A DNA stretch of 47,897 nucleotides from Thomasclavelia saccharogumia DSM 17460 (GCF_000686665.1 NZ_JMLH01000019.1:1-47897); one strand, 5' to 3'; positions 31,601 through 41,410 are shown, counted from the first letter of the stretch. The notes: generated by a model from the letters alone, not told the origin. Translations and numbers: made by a program.

Positions 31601-33705
31601 CTTGGATTTACATAACAAGTTAATGAAATCCATAAATCATTGATATTGTCATCAATTTCACTTTGACGAACTGCTTCAAACAAATCAATCCATGCTTCCC
31701 ACATATCAGTTACATGATACATATTTTTATATCCACCTGTCATGTGATTATTTGCATATCCAGGTACCCCATCTCTAGCAGGGAAAGCATTAAATTGCGC
31801 TCTATCAGCAAATCCATCCCATTTCCAATAATTAACTTTATATTCTTTTTGCCAATTTACAGCCATTTCTTGGAAATTTTTAATGTAGTTACGATCTGCT
31901 ACATCGATTGAACCTCCAGCTTTACTTCCTGTACCATTTTTAACTAAAATATCAGCTAAAGAACTATAAAAGTTATAACCACCACGTGGTCCAACCCATA
32001 CCCCAAAGTTACTTCCAAAATTATTTACTAATTCACTTGAAGGTGTTAATCCTTGAGGAAATTTACTGTTGAATTCCCAGAATCCTGTTTGATTTAATGT
32101 TGTTCCAGAACGTACTGCATCTACAACATGTGTATCATTATAGTTATTCCATCCATCATCTACAACATATGAATCTAATGGTCTAACACCTGTATTACTC
32201 AGTTCTCTATCAACTTCAATAAATGAATCAAGAATATTTTTATCATCAATTCTCATCATATTATCAAACCATGAATTATATTGAATTCTAAATTCAGAAG
32301 GTGTTGCAATAGATTGGATATAATCATAAAAATCTGCCTGAATTACAGAATTATCAGTACTTCTAGCAGCACCAGCTACTGTTTGCCATGTCATATAATT
32401 AGTCATGCCATCATTGCTAGTAGCTTGCTTATCGTCAACTAATTTGTTAAATGTTTTTCCTGTATAATATCTGATATAACCGTTATCATCAACGATTTGT
32501 GTATCAGTTGCAGGAAATTCACATCCCATAAACATACCTTGAATATAGATTGGCTGTCCTAAATTAGCTTTAAATTCATCCATTTCAACAACGCCACCTT
32601 TTCCAGTTGGAATAGTCCAAGTAGCATCACTTTCATTAACATTTAATGATTCTAAATCAATATAATCGATTTCAGCTTCTCCTGCATGTTCATCAGGTAC
32701 ACTAATTTCCATATATTTACGCATGAAGTGATCCCCTTCATACATAACAACAACTTCATTAACTGTATAATCTACACCTTTGAAATTATATGGTTCAAAA
32801 GAAAATGTTACTTTTTTACCAATTTTTTCTATGTTATTAATTGTAGCAGTAGTATCTTCTACTGTTACTCCATTTTCCTTTAAAGTCAAATCACTTGCTT
32901 CAAAAGAACGTGCATTATCTTCTTCAACAGGTGCCTTTTCTGCATGTAAATTAAATTCTGCTCCACCTGCAAATTTTGCTCCATTATTAGATGAAGTCGC
33001 AACAAACTTAATTTGTGTTGCTGTTGTAGCTTCTTTTAAATTTACATAAATAGGATTTACTCCTTCATAAACAAAATTTCCTTTAGCAACTTGTTTCCAT
33101 TCAGATGAATCAACTGCTAAATCATCACCAACAGGTCCATTATAAACCCATAATTCATATCCTTGAATATTTCCATTTGTCTCTTCACCTTGTTGTCTAG
33201 GTGTATAAGAAAATGCTTGAAATGTTTCTTCACCTTTTAAATTAATTACAACGTTATGAGGATATTCTTGGTCACCAGTTCCCCCACCATAATTAGTATG
33301 CCAGATTGAATTAACATCACCGTCTAATAAATTTTGTGCTGGTCCATCACTTGGTCCTGATGGGTTATGAAAACTATCAGCTGTCGCTGTCCAACCATTA
33401 CGATTAAGTGCCGGTACAACTGGAGCATCTTTTTGCTCTTTAGTTGTTTTAATAATAAATTCTTCGCTGCCTGTCGCTGGTTCAAACGTTGTTTTAGCAC
33501 GTTTATTTTCAATACTAGTAGTTTTTAATTTATTATCTACTGTTGAAAATTCCCTTTCAATATACTCGTTTCCAATTGTTACAATGTTATTTGAATTAGT
33601 TACTTCAATATCAGAAGCTGCTAATGCATCTAACTTATTTGTATTCATTGGGACACAAGATAATGTAAGAGCTAAAACTAATGAACCTTTTAAAATTTTT
33701 TTCAT
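28693..33705 (-). CDS. Surface-anchored multidomain glycosidase (clan GH-D/GH36-like)
   Basis: A 1670-residue exported enzyme. Signal peptide 1-31; discoidin-type (F5/8C, CBM32-like) domain 95-255; beta-sandwich 265-460; catalytic barrel about 470-800; Ig-like 940-1035; LamG-like 1050-1190; second F5/8C 1195-1345; four FIVAR-like helical repeats 1345-1620; a VKTGD tail with hydrophobic segment 1646-1664 and RRK. The barrel has VVDDGWN (514-520), GVWVGPRGGY, NYWKWDGF with candidate nucleophile Asp630, and CTHDRGD with candidate acid Asp719 or Asp722. This is the order found in clan GH-D alpha-galactosidase/alpha-N-acetylgalactosaminidase enzymes. Probable substrate: host mucin or blood-group-type glycans. 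ATG after GAGGAAAG. Confidence 0.75.
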   Translation of the reverse strand: MKKILKGSLVLALTLSCVPMNTNKLDALAASDIEVTNSNNIVTIGNEYIEREFSTVDNKLKTTSIENKRAKTTFEPATGSEEFIIKTTKEQKDAPVVPALNRNGWTATADSFHNPSGPSDGPAQNLLDGDVNSIWHTNYGGGTGDQEYPHNVVINLKGEETFQAFSYTPRQQGEETNGNIQGYELWVYNGPVGDDLAVDSSEWKQVAKGNFVYEGVNPIYVNLKEATTATQIKFVATSSNNGAKFAGGAEFNLHAEKAPVEEDNARSFEASDLTLKENGVTVEDTTATINNIEKIGKKVTFSFEPYNFKGVDYTVNEVVVMYEGDHFMRKYMEISVPDEHAGEAEIDYIDLESLNVNESDATWTIPTGKGGVVEMDEFKANLGQPIYIQGMFMGCEFPATDTQIVDDNGYIRYYTGKTFNKLVDDKQATSNDGMTNYMTWQTVAGAARSTDNSVIQADFYDYIQSIATPSEFRIQYNSWFDNMMRIDDKNILDSFIEVDRELSNTGVRPLDSYVVDDGWNNYNDTHVVDAVRSGTTLNQTGFWEFNSKFPQGLTPSSELVNNFGSNFGVWVGPRGGYNFYSSLADILVKNGTGSKAGGSIDVADRNYIKNFQEMAVNWQKEYKVNYWKWDGFADRAQFNAFPARDGVPGYANNHMTGGYKNMYHVTDMWEAWIDLFEAVRQSEIDDNINDLWISLTCYVNPSPWYLQWANSVWIQCTHDRGDAGPINNKMDTMLTYREAVYYDFIKEHEFQFPLANLYNHDPVYGVEGTQININSMTDEQFKNYLYMMSTRGTGFWELYYSDSIMTKGKYEVNAEFLAWAEENFHILKNAKMFGGNPANGVKLGGIGQSTEFEAYGFSAWDGEDGIISMRNPDDEVQTITFTLDRNIGLAESIKDKTLYSTGIHSYNMPESGNDNYKEFTYGQEVTVTLQPGETRLWSLSTTKDVEAPTYTTLSTDGDKTLNVKFDEKVIGTDFDVTVNGKVAEIANVSKSVDQVFYEIELATKPTNNATVVVTAKDISDLNGNKVAKAEKSVIFHKNNTALSVKSDEVTGSKVVGTVAKSLSNDNGFSVVVDVNTTTTNKELASQGYTVGINAEGKAYFTLGNATATSKVVVNDGTDHQIQAIKENNGILKLYVDGALQSSAYDKDNKTLVIEAAKTILGSDGFEGKLGIKVLDRALGYNEFTTDSSEEGLISNENIKPTATTYDSTEGAVANNANDANTNTYWASAQTANNKTEKQYLTYELSNAYTVNKVQYIPRFDATQKLNCTGNILEYVVETSMDGQEWKQVATGATVREGNGVTDIIFESPVEAKYVRLSANDTYHWKQGSNNTIVAAAEFKVYGKIELDTDALSQRIEELEKVDTTNCTEESIEEFNTLLDEARDVLENATDQEEIAQMVEALKNAEGILKPNEPAKEADKTLLKIALDLANAITDEDLANVVPAVVEEFKEARDEANGIYNDTSATQDKVNAAFDRLATAMHMLDFVKGDKTALKAFIDKVSGLEASKYTEATWVPFNEALVVATGVYNDENAMQEEITKVYNELVTAFINLRLIPDKTLLEDLINKANGLSAANYTKASYKVLSDALNDAKVVFDISNATQEEVDSAKDVLAKAIAGLQTVTTDNTVSTPVNKGDTIVSVKTGDNGLVGMFATMALLSAAGYTAFRRKVD

Positions 33706-34214
33706 TTTTCTTTCCTCTTTATCTTTTCTTAATGTATGTTTATATTTTTAGTTAAACTACTGGTGATTTAGTTCATACTAAAAATACATTAGATATTCTA
33801 GCATATTATTTATTTTAATCATTTATAATAATTAGTAATCATTTTGTATAAAATGGCTATAAATATGTTGCAGGCTTAAAAATATGTAAATTTGCTGTAT
33901 TAAAAAGGATAAAATTTATGTTAATTAAATAAAATATCTGTCTGGTTTGACGTTTTGTCAAATAATAGTTTGTAAGTGGCAGATTTGTAGGTTTCCAAAC
34001 GAATTGAATTTCCTTATATCCAGTGGACTTAGTCTTTGTTAAATGTTAACATGGTTTATTTTAAAGTCTAATTTGCTATTTTAAAATAATTTTATCAAAG
34101 TAAATATTTAGTAAAGGTTATATAAAAGAAAATTAAGGAAAAAATTACTTAGTATTAACATACTTTGTTGATGATTTTGTTATATTACCTTTGTAATATC
34201 AGGAGGACGAAAAA
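33706..34214. other. Divergent intergenic region with promoters for both surface genes
   Basis: 509 bp of AT-rich DNA without an ORF. Two leftward or rightward transcripts must start here. It holds the TTTGAC/GTCAAA inverted repeat (33946-33962). On the right side TTAACA at 34155-34160 precedes TGTTAT/TATATT near 34179-34186, a plausible but weak promoter for the rightward gene. Confidence 0.5.
33946..33962. promoter_or_regulatory. Candidate operator between the two surface genes
   Basis: TTTGAC GTTTT GTCAAA, perfect 6-bp arms with a 5-base spacer, near the middle of the divergent region. It would suit a regulator acting on both genes. No experimental support. Confidence 0.35.
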
Positions 34215-37200
34215 ATGACGAAGAAAAAATCAAATAAAGTAATTAAAGCCACAATGGCAACCTTGGTGACAACTCTTGTTGTAGGTAGTAATAGTGCTAT
34301 TTCATTACAAGCAGTTAATAATGATAATAGTGACACAGCTATCTTAAATGAAAATAGTGTTACATCACCAATTATTATTAGTGAAATAGTTGCTGATAGC
34401 CACCAGAGTGATATGACAACAACTAGTGGTAGAGATGCATTTGAGTATTTTGAATTGTATAATACTAGTAATCAAAGTATTAATTTAGATGATTATCAAG
34501 TATTATATGATAATGGTAGTACTATTAGTGAGTGGAATTTACCTGCTAATACAATTTTACCAGCTAATGAAGCTTTGATTGTTTGGATTCAAAATGAAGA
34601 AAGTAAAGATTTAGATTTAGCTTTGTTTAGAGAATATTATAATTTGTCAGCTGATGAAGGACAAATTGTTAAAACTGAAAATATTGTTAGTGGTTTTTCT
34701 AATAGTGGTCAAAGAGAACTGCGAGTTACAGTAAAAAATACTAAACAAATTTTAAGTTCAGTTATTTATAATGATGAAGATGTTAAAGTACAAACAAAAA
34801 AAGGAATTAACTTTATTTACAATTCTGGTAGAATTCAAGAAAGTACTTTTAGTTATGACTTGGATCCTACACCAGGTAGTTTGATTGAACAACAAAAATT
34901 AGAAAGTAAGTATCAATTTGTAACAGTAAGTGATGGAATTGTTACCATTAATACTGTTCAAGAAATCAATGCCGGCGAAGCTTTGGTTGTAAAAGCTACG
35001 ACTAATTTACCAGGAGTTATTTTAAAAGCAACTTTAAAGGTAAATGATAAAGAATATGATATGACATATGATAGTGACGGTAATTATGTTTATAGTGTCC
35101 CTGCTAGCGAAATTAGTAATGAGGATCTTTTAAATATTACTGCTACTTTTAATGATGGTATTAATGAAATTACTAGTGCAACTCAAACAGTTACTGTTAA
35201 TGAAGGGGCGGTTGAATTTGCTTCACCATTGTTGATTAGTGAATTATCACCAAATAGTACTAATGTTTCTGGTAGTGATGCGTATGAATATTTACAGATT
35301 TTTAATGTTAGTGACCAAAGTGTAGCTGTAAATAATTACCAGCTTGTTTATGTTAATGGTAATAAAGAAACAGTTTGGAAATTAGATGATGATATTGTCT
35401 TAGATGCTAAAGAAGTATTAACAGTTTGGGTTGTTAATGAGACAGTAGAACAAACTGGCTTAACAGTTGCAGATTTTAATAATAATTATGGTACTAATTT
35501 TGTCGCTGGTGATAATTTTACAACTATTCATAGTGATGGAATGAGCAATAGTGGTACTCGTGGATTTAAAATTATCACTAATACTAATCAAGAATTAACA
35601 TCGGTTAATTATACTGCTAGTGATTCTAGTAATGGTAAAATCGACACAGATGAAGCTATTTATTATAATTACACTTCAAATTCCGGAGTGCCAGTTTATG
35701 ATAATGAAGTAACATTAGGAAAATTAAATAGTCAACAATTAATTACGGGGCGCTATATAACACCAGCGATTGTAGAAAACCCTGAAGTAGAAGTTGGGGC
35801 AGATAGTTTTGTAAGTGCAAATAGCAATTTCACTGTCAGTGTAGAAAATACTAATCTTACAAACACAATTATTGATGCTAAGTTAAATTTATATCAGGAT
35901 GAAAATGTAGTAGCCAGCTATGATTTATCATATACTGATGGGATTTTAAAGGTAGATGTACTTGCTCAAGATTTAGCTGCTTATTCAAATTTAACATATG
36001 ATGTTACTATTACTGATGGTTTTAATAAGGTGACTTCTGTTAAGAAAACTGTAGTAATCGAACAGCCAGGAATGATTGATCAAAGTAAGGTTGCCCCCTT
36101 GGTTATTAGTGAAATTATGCCTGATAGTTCTAATGTCGGTGGCAGTGATGGTTATGAATTCATTGAAATTTATAATAATTCAAATTTGGATATTAATTTA
36201 AAAGATTATAAATTGTATTATAATTATCCTGATCAAGGTGTAGATGGTGATGTTATCTGGTATGAAACTAATGAGGATAAAATTATCAAATCACATGATA
36301 CATTAGTTTTTTGGATTAAAAATGGTGCTAATGATGATTTACAAATTAGTGATTTTAACAATAAGTTTAATACTAATCTAGATAGTGATCATTTAATTTC
36401 GATTTATAATGCTGGAATGGCAAATGGTTCGGCTCGTGGGTTAAAAATAACTTCTAATATTAAAGATGTTTTAGATTATGTTTTATATAATATGGATGGT
36501 GTTGATGATACTGCAGCTGATAAATCAATTGTATATCAAAATAGATATGATGGTTCAACTTTTACTAGTACGCTAATCGATAATAGCGCTGAACCAACAC
36601 CAGGAACAGTAACTGAAAAACCTATGTATGAGGCTGTTTTACCAGAAACTGTTTCTTTGATAGAATACAAAGATCAAACACCAGCTACTTTTAATGAAGC
36701 TAACGATTTAACTTTCTCGCTTGATGCTAAATCTAACGATACAACAATTAAGAGTGTTTACTTGTATTTAAAAGATAATAATAGTGAAGATTTTGAAGTT
36801 TATAATTTATTACGTAATTCTGGTGATAATTTTTCAAAAACATTACCAGCAGTAGATTTATATAATAAATCATCATATACATATTATTTTGCTATTAGCG
36901 ATGGTTATCAACAAATAACAACACCAGTTAGCACAGTTAATAATGAAAAACCAGTTTCTACTGGCGATCAAATTAATATTAGCGAAGGTGCGATTATTAA
37001 CCAAACTGAACAAATTATTGGTACCGCTAATAATTTGATAATTGATGATCAGGATGTAACTGATAAAGCAGTCAAATCAATTAACGGAAACGCACGAATT
37101 GTTTTTGATACTACTCAAACAGATGTTTTCTTTAAAAATGCAGTTGCAATTGGAAATGATGTAATTGGCGTTTTCAATGAAGGTACTTATAGTGACTGGC

Positions 37201-40022
37201 GGACATATGCTTATGATATTAATGCTAGCTGTTTTGACAGTGATTCAAAAACAATTACTATTGCTTTCCATGCTGGTAATAAAGCTAATGCTTTAGAACA
37301 CAATGTTGAAAATAACGATGACTTTACTATAAAGAATATTAGATTAACATTACCAGATGGTACAACTTTAAGAGCTGGTCAGTATAGTGCTGTTTATGGT
37401 CTAGGAGCAGTTGAACATACTGAAGATAACTGGAAACCAGATAGTCCAGTTGAAGTTAATGATATTACCCCTGAAAAAGAAATTAGTATGGGTGATGGTA
37501 CAAGCAAAGTTGAAATTTTATATGCTACTTTCACATTAGATGATCAAAACTTTAATGCTTTACGTTATGATCTTGATACAACTGCGTTAGAAGATGGTAC
37601 TCATAGTGTAACAAGTGGTAGCAAGACGGTATCATTTGTTAGTGATAATACCGCACCAGTTATTGAAACTAATATGGTTGAAGGTCAAATTTATCATAAT
37701 GGAACTATTGAAGGTAGTGCCCAAGATGCTATTTGTGATACGAGTACTTTAATTGCTGCTCTTGATGGGGAAGGAATTGAATTGCCTTATGATTTCCGTT
37801 CATTAGAAATGGAGCCAGGTAATCATCAATTAGTATTAACAGCTTCAGATATGATTGGAAATGTTACTAGTAAGGTAATAAATTTTGTAACACCAGAAGA
37901 AAATGCAGCAATTAATGGGGAAATAACACCAGTAAGTGGGACAACTGTTAATGGTGATCCAACATTTAAAGTTACTGTAAGTGATAGTACTGATGATTTA
38001 ATGCAGGTTGCTTTCAAACATGGTGAACGTTATCTATTAGGTGATGCTAATATTACTTCATCTAGTGGTATTAGTCAGATTGCCGGTAATAATACTCAGG
38101 ATTTCAGTGGTGATTCTGGTGATGGATTCCCTTATCAACAGTTTGATGTTAAAGTAACTGGTGATATAAGTGATGATGCAACTGTTAAGATTGATTGGAA
38201 AGGTAAATCTAATAATCAAAAGACTTTTATGTATGCTTATAACTATGCAACTAATACTTTTGATAAATTAGATACGGTTATGGAAATTGATGGTGAAACC
38301 ATGAAATTAACCGGTGAAGTAATATTAAAAGATCACTTACTTGATCAAACAATCAAAATTATGGTTCAAAATGGTGAAGGATATACCCCTGATCAATATA
38401 GAGAAGATTTTACTGGTGCAATGTCTAATCCAGCAGATACACCAAGAGAAAACTATGATTTTACATTTGCTGTTGAAAGTGATACTCAATATTATAATGA
38501 AGACTTTGATGGCAATCCAGATCAAGATGTTGATGGAAACTATCAATATCAATTAGATATTCATAATTGGTTATTAGCTAACCGTGAACGGATGAATATT
38601 CAGTATTTATTCCATGATGGTGATATTATTGATGATGAAGATCAAGTGCAAGAATGGATCAATGCTGACAATGCTTATAAAATGCTTGATGATGCTAATA
38701 TGCCTTATGGTGTTTTAGCTGGTAACCATGACGTTGGTCATTTAAGTGGTGATTATACTTCTTTCTCCAAATACTTTGGTGAAGATCGTTATAATCAAAA
38801 CCCATGGTATGGTGAAAGTTATCAAGACAATCGTGGACATTATGATTTAATTACTGTTGATGGCATTGACTTTATCATGGTATATATGGGGTGGGGTATT
38901 GGTAATCAAGAAATTCAATGGATGAATGATGTTTTAGCTCAGTATCCAGAAAGAAAAGCAATTTTGAATTTCCATGAATACCTATTAGCTAGTGGTGGTT
39001 TAGGTGAAGAGCCACAAAGAATTTATAATGAAGTCGTAGCTGTTAATCCTAATGTTTGTATGGTTTTATCTGGTCATTATCATAATGCTCAAACAGTAGT
39101 ATCGCAGTTTGATGATAATCATGATGGTGTTAATGATCGTAATGTTTATCAAATGTTATTTGATTATCAAGGTTTAGCTCAAGGTGGTATGGGTTATATG
39201 CGTTTGATGCATTTTGATAATACAAATGGACAAATAATTATTAGAACATATTCACCTTCATTAGATGATTATAATGCTAAAGATGAAAGTAATATTGGTG
39301 ATGTAGCTGATATTAATGGTGAAGAAGAATTTGTAATTAATTATAGCGATTTAGGAATTACACCAGTTCAAAAACAAATTGAAACAACAAATTTAGATGT
39401 TAATATTTATACTGATGATACTTTTGGTACAGTTAATGATGTAAGAAGTAATCAAGAAATCAGCTATACATTAGAAAATGCTCCTCATGGATTATTTGGC
39501 TGGTATGTTGAAATTAGTGATACTAATGGTGGTTTAACAAGATCAAATGTTAATTATGTTAATATTGATAAACAAAATATTAAACCAACAATAGTATTAC
39601 CTGATGATGAATTTAATAAGATTGCTGTAGGAACAGATTTTGATCCATTGAAAGATGTTAAAGCTTTTGACAGTCAAGGCAATGATTTGACTAGTCAGAT
39701 TGTTGTATTAGGTAGTGTCGATGTTGATAAAGCTGGTAGATACGAGTTGACATATCAAGTAACTGATTGCTTTAACAATGTTGCTATTGTAACTAGAGTA
39801 GTAGAAGTTGTTGAAAATGATGACGATCAAGATATCAATGTTCAACCAGGAAACGATAGTAGTGTAAATGGAAATAATAGTACTACTAGTTCATCTGCCA
39901 ATGCACCACTTACCGGTGATCTTGCTAATAGTAATTATTTAACATTAGCAGTTGTAAGCTTAATGACTTTTATAATAATGATCAAAAAATATTTAAAAAA
40001 TCTAAAAAATATTCATAAATAA
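34215..40022 (+). CDS. Cell-surface protein with lamin-tail domains and metallophosphoesterase
   Basis: A 1935-residue exported protein; the ATG follows CAGGAGGACG. Signal peptide about 1-33. Three lamin-tail (LTD) domains at about 52-215, 337-512 and 628-797, each starting with IISEIxxDS or ISEIMPDS and containing FELYNTS-like strands, separated by Ig-like linkers. A lectin-like region and Ig-like domains follow. The calcineurin-type phosphoesterase lies at about 1415-1690: ESDTQYY (Asp1423, DTQ in place of DxH), GDIIDD, GNHD, FHEY and GHYH. Ig-like domains follow, then APLTGD (about 1896) with a hydrophobic helix and KKYLKNLKN tail. Probably a surface phosphodiesterase; substrate unknown. 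Confidence 0.85.
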   Translation: MTKKKSNKVIKATMATLVTTLVVGSNSAISLQAVNNDNSDTAILNENSVTSPIIISEIVADSHQSDMTTTSGRDAFEYFELYNTSNQSINLDDYQVLYDNGSTISEWNLPANTILPANEALIVWIQNEESKDLDLALFREYYNLSADEGQIVKTENIVSGFSNSGQRELRVTVKNTKQILSSVIYNDEDVKVQTKKGINFIYNSGRIQESTFSYDLDPTPGSLIEQQKLESKYQFVTVSDGIVTINTVQEINAGEALVVKATTNLPGVILKATLKVNDKEYDMTYDSDGNYVYSVPASEISNEDLLNITATFNDGINEITSATQTVTVNEGAVEFASPLLISELSPNSTNVSGSDAYEYLQIFNVSDQSVAVNNYQLVYVNGNKETVWKLDDDIVLDAKEVLTVWVVNETVEQTGLTVADFNNNYGTNFVAGDNFTTIHSDGMSNSGTRGFKIITNTNQELTSVNYTASDSSNGKIDTDEAIYYNYTSNSGVPVYDNEVTLGKLNSQQLITGRYITPAIVENPEVEVGADSFVSANSNFTVSVENTNLTNTIIDAKLNLYQDENVVASYDLSYTDGILKVDVLAQDLAAYSNLTYDVTITDGFNKVTSVKKTVVIEQPGMIDQSKVAPLVISEIMPDSSNVGGSDGYEFIEIYNNSNLDINLKDYKLYYNYPDQGVDGDVIWYETNEDKIIKSHDTLVFWIKNGANDDLQISDFNNKFNTNLDSDHLISIYNAGMANGSARGLKITSNIKDVLDYVLYNMDGVDDTAADKSIVYQNRYDGSTFTSTLIDNSAEPTPGTVTEKPMYEAVLPETVSLIEYKDQTPATFNEANDLTFSLDAKSNDTTIKSVYLYLKDNNSEDFEVYNLLRNSGDNFSKTLPAVDLYNKSSYTYYFAISDGYQQITTPVSTVNNEKPVSTGDQINISEGAIINQTEQIIGTANNLIIDDQDVTDKAVKSINGNARIVFDTTQTDVFFKNAVAIGNDVIGVFNEGTYSDWRTYAYDINASCFDSDSKTITIAFHAGNKANALEHNVENNDDFTIKNIRLTLPDGTTLRAGQYSAVYGLGAVEHTEDNWKPDSPVEVNDITPEKEISMGDGTSKVEILYATFTLDDQNFNALRYDLDTTALEDGTHSVTSGSKTVSFVSDNTAPVIETNMVEGQIYHNGTIEGSAQDAICDTSTLIAALDGEGIELPYDFRSLEMEPGNHQLVLTASDMIGNVTSKVINFVTPEENAAINGEITPVSGTTVNGDPTFKVTVSDSTDDLMQVAFKHGERYLLGDANITSSSGISQIAGNNTQDFSGDSGDGFPYQQFDVKVTGDISDDATVKIDWKGKSNNQKTFMYAYNYATNTFDKLDTVMEIDGETMKLTGEVILKDHLLDQTIKIMVQNGEGYTPDQYREDFTGAMSNPADTPRENYDFTFAVESDTQYYNEDFDGNPDQDVDGNYQYQLDIHNWLLANRERMNIQYLFHDGDIIDDEDQVQEWINADNAYKMLDDANMPYGVLAGNHDVGHLSGDYTSFSKYFGEDRYNQNPWYGESYQDNRGHYDLITVDGIDFIMVYMGWGIGNQEIQWMNDVLAQYPERKAILNFHEYLLASGGLGEEPQRIYNEVVAVNPNVCMVLSGHYHNAQTVVSQFDDNHDGVNDRNVYQMLFDYQGLAQGGMGYMRLMHFDNTNGQIIIRTYSPSLDDYNAKDESNIGDVADINGEEEFVINYSDLGITPVQKQIETTNLDVNIYTDDTFGTVNDVRSNQEISYTLENAPHGLFGWYVEISDTNGGLTRSNVNYVNIDKQNIKPTIVLPDDEFNKIAVGTDFDPLKDVKAFDSQGNDLTSQIVVLGSVDVDKAGRYELTYQVTDCFNNVAIVTRVVEVVENDDDQDINVQPGNDSSVNGNNSTTSSSANAPLTGDLANSNYLTLAVVSLMTFIIMIKKYLKNLKNIHK

Positions 40023-40043
40023 TGAATTAAATTACATAGAAAT

Positions 40044-40100
40044 AGAGAGTGTAATATAAACTGTGTAAGTCAGTAGCGTACGGATTGACTTCACAGTTTT
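40044..40100 (+). mobile_element. Orphan IS256-type left end
   Basis: GAGAGTGTAATATAAACTG and the following 40 bases match the left end at 26905-26961 at most positions. There is no IS256 transposase here; the IS110 coding region begins 5 bases after the hairpin. It is a remnant of a lost IS256 copy. Confidence 0.7.
40058..40099. terminator. Conserved IS-end hairpin (copy B), likely terminator of the upstream surface gene
   Basis: AAACTGTG pairs with CACAGTTT and AAGTCA with TGACTT (one bulged T), loop AGCGTACGG, tail TTTTTATT. It is the first terminator-like structure after the lamin-tail gene, which stops at 40022. Confidence 0.65.
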
Positions 40101-40104
40101 TATT

Positions 40105-41283
40105 GTGAAACAAAAACCACGTGCTATTGAAGTGAACCCAGAAAATTGGAAACTTTAAAAACCTATTGTAATTGACTTATTTAACTGTCATGAACCTTTC
40201 TTCTTTCCTAATAATTCTGATGGTTTTGATTCTTTTATCAAAGCTGTTAAAAAATTTAAATCACCTAGACATATTGTAGGCTTAGAAGCCACCGGTCATT
40301 ACGGTGACAACCTTATCAGCTTTCTAATCAAACACGATTATGAGGTTGCTTTAATTAATCCATTAACCACTGATGCCAAGCGCAAGTCTAAAATCCGCAA
40401 GACTAAGAATGATAAAAAAGATACTTTTCTTATCTGTTCAGTACTCTTTGACAGAGACTATACTAAAGTCACTCAGCATAAACTCGATATGAAACAGGCT
40501 CGAGAATTAACCCGTTATCACGCTTCAATTACTGAAGATATCAATCAAAAGAAAAACCGTCTTCAAAAGTGTATCGATATCGTTATACCCGAGTTTAATT
40601 CATGGTTTAAAACCAAGTATTCCAAAACTTATATGGCTGTTTTAAAAGAATTTGGAAGTTCTTATAATTTAGCCAAAGCTAATCTTACTCATCTCAAAAA
40701 CGTTCTAAACCCTAAAAACAAGGGGTATCATGTAGAGATAGATGCATCATCTCTTCGTGATAATGCAAAGAAATCTATTGGCGAAAATAACGAAGTTATT
40801 GCTCTTGAAATTAAGATGCTTATTGAAAATATTGAACTCTTAACCAGTCAGCTTAAAACTATAGACAAAAAAATAGAAGAATTAGATGCTAAACTAGATT
40901 CTCTTATCTTCTCGATTCCCGGCATTGGGATTTATACGGGAATGTCTATTTTAAGCGAGATTGGTGATATCCATAACTTCAGCTCTGCTGTCAAAGTCAT
41001 GGGATTTGCAGGTGTAGACCCCGGTACTTATCAGTCCGGTGAATACAGCGCTCCTCAAACAGCATTGTCTAAACGTGGTTCGCGCTACCTAAGAAAAAAT
41101 CTATATCAGTGCATTCTTACAGTATGCAAATACAATCTCACTTTCAATAAGTATTATAAACTAAAACGGTCACAAGGTAAATCCCATAGATGCGCCCAGG
41201 GCCATTCAGTACGAAAACTTATAAGAGTAATCTATAAATTATTGTCTGAAAACATACCATTTGATGAAAGACAGCTGATTTAA
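40105..41283 (+). pseudogene. IS110-family transposase with an in-frame stop
   Basis: A DEDD/RuvC-like recombinase. The frame opens with GTG at 40105 (MKQKPRAIEVNPENWKL), is interrupted by TAA at 40156, and continues in the same frame as KPIVIDLFN...HIVGLEATGHYGDNL...KTKNDKKDTF to the Tnp20 C-terminal domain (FSIPGIGIYTGMSILSEIG, GFAGVDPGTYQSGEYS, SKRGSRYLRKNLYQ). Acidic residues D, E and D are present, as is the conserved serine of RGSRYLR. The usual long 5' noncoding (bridge RNA) region is missing because an IS256 end abuts the start. Translation from ATG 40489 would give an inactive 264-residue fragment. Confidence 0.85.
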
Positions 41284-41410
41284 AAATATTTAACTTAATA
41301 TTTTTAAAATTCTGCATAAAGCAGTAGTTTTCAGTGTACACAAAATTCACTTTTCAAAGAACTAAAAAATATTTCAGCTAATTATCAAAAATCACTTGAT
41401 TTATATATAG
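41284..41410. other. IS110 downstream region
   Basis: Begins with an AAAAATATT...AATATTTTT hairpin right after the transposase stop. If this is an IS1111-type element the RNA-coding right end would be here. The boundary is not identifiable. Confidence 0.3.

Noticed and set aside
28693-33705. Repeats in the glycosidase gene as a CRISPR array
   Set aside because: The repeated pattern is protein-level FIVAR repeats; spacing and sequence are irregular. I found no CRISPR array anywhere in the window.
38337-38556. Paired 71-codon ORFs on both strands within the lamin-tail gene
   Set aside because: Both lie inside the phosphoesterase-encoding part, have no ribosome binding site and biased composition.
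40489-41283. IS110 transposase as an intact 264-residue gene
   Set aside because: The catalytic N-terminal domain (D, E, D residues) is encoded upstream in the same frame back to the TAA at 40156, so the ATG at 40489 is internal.
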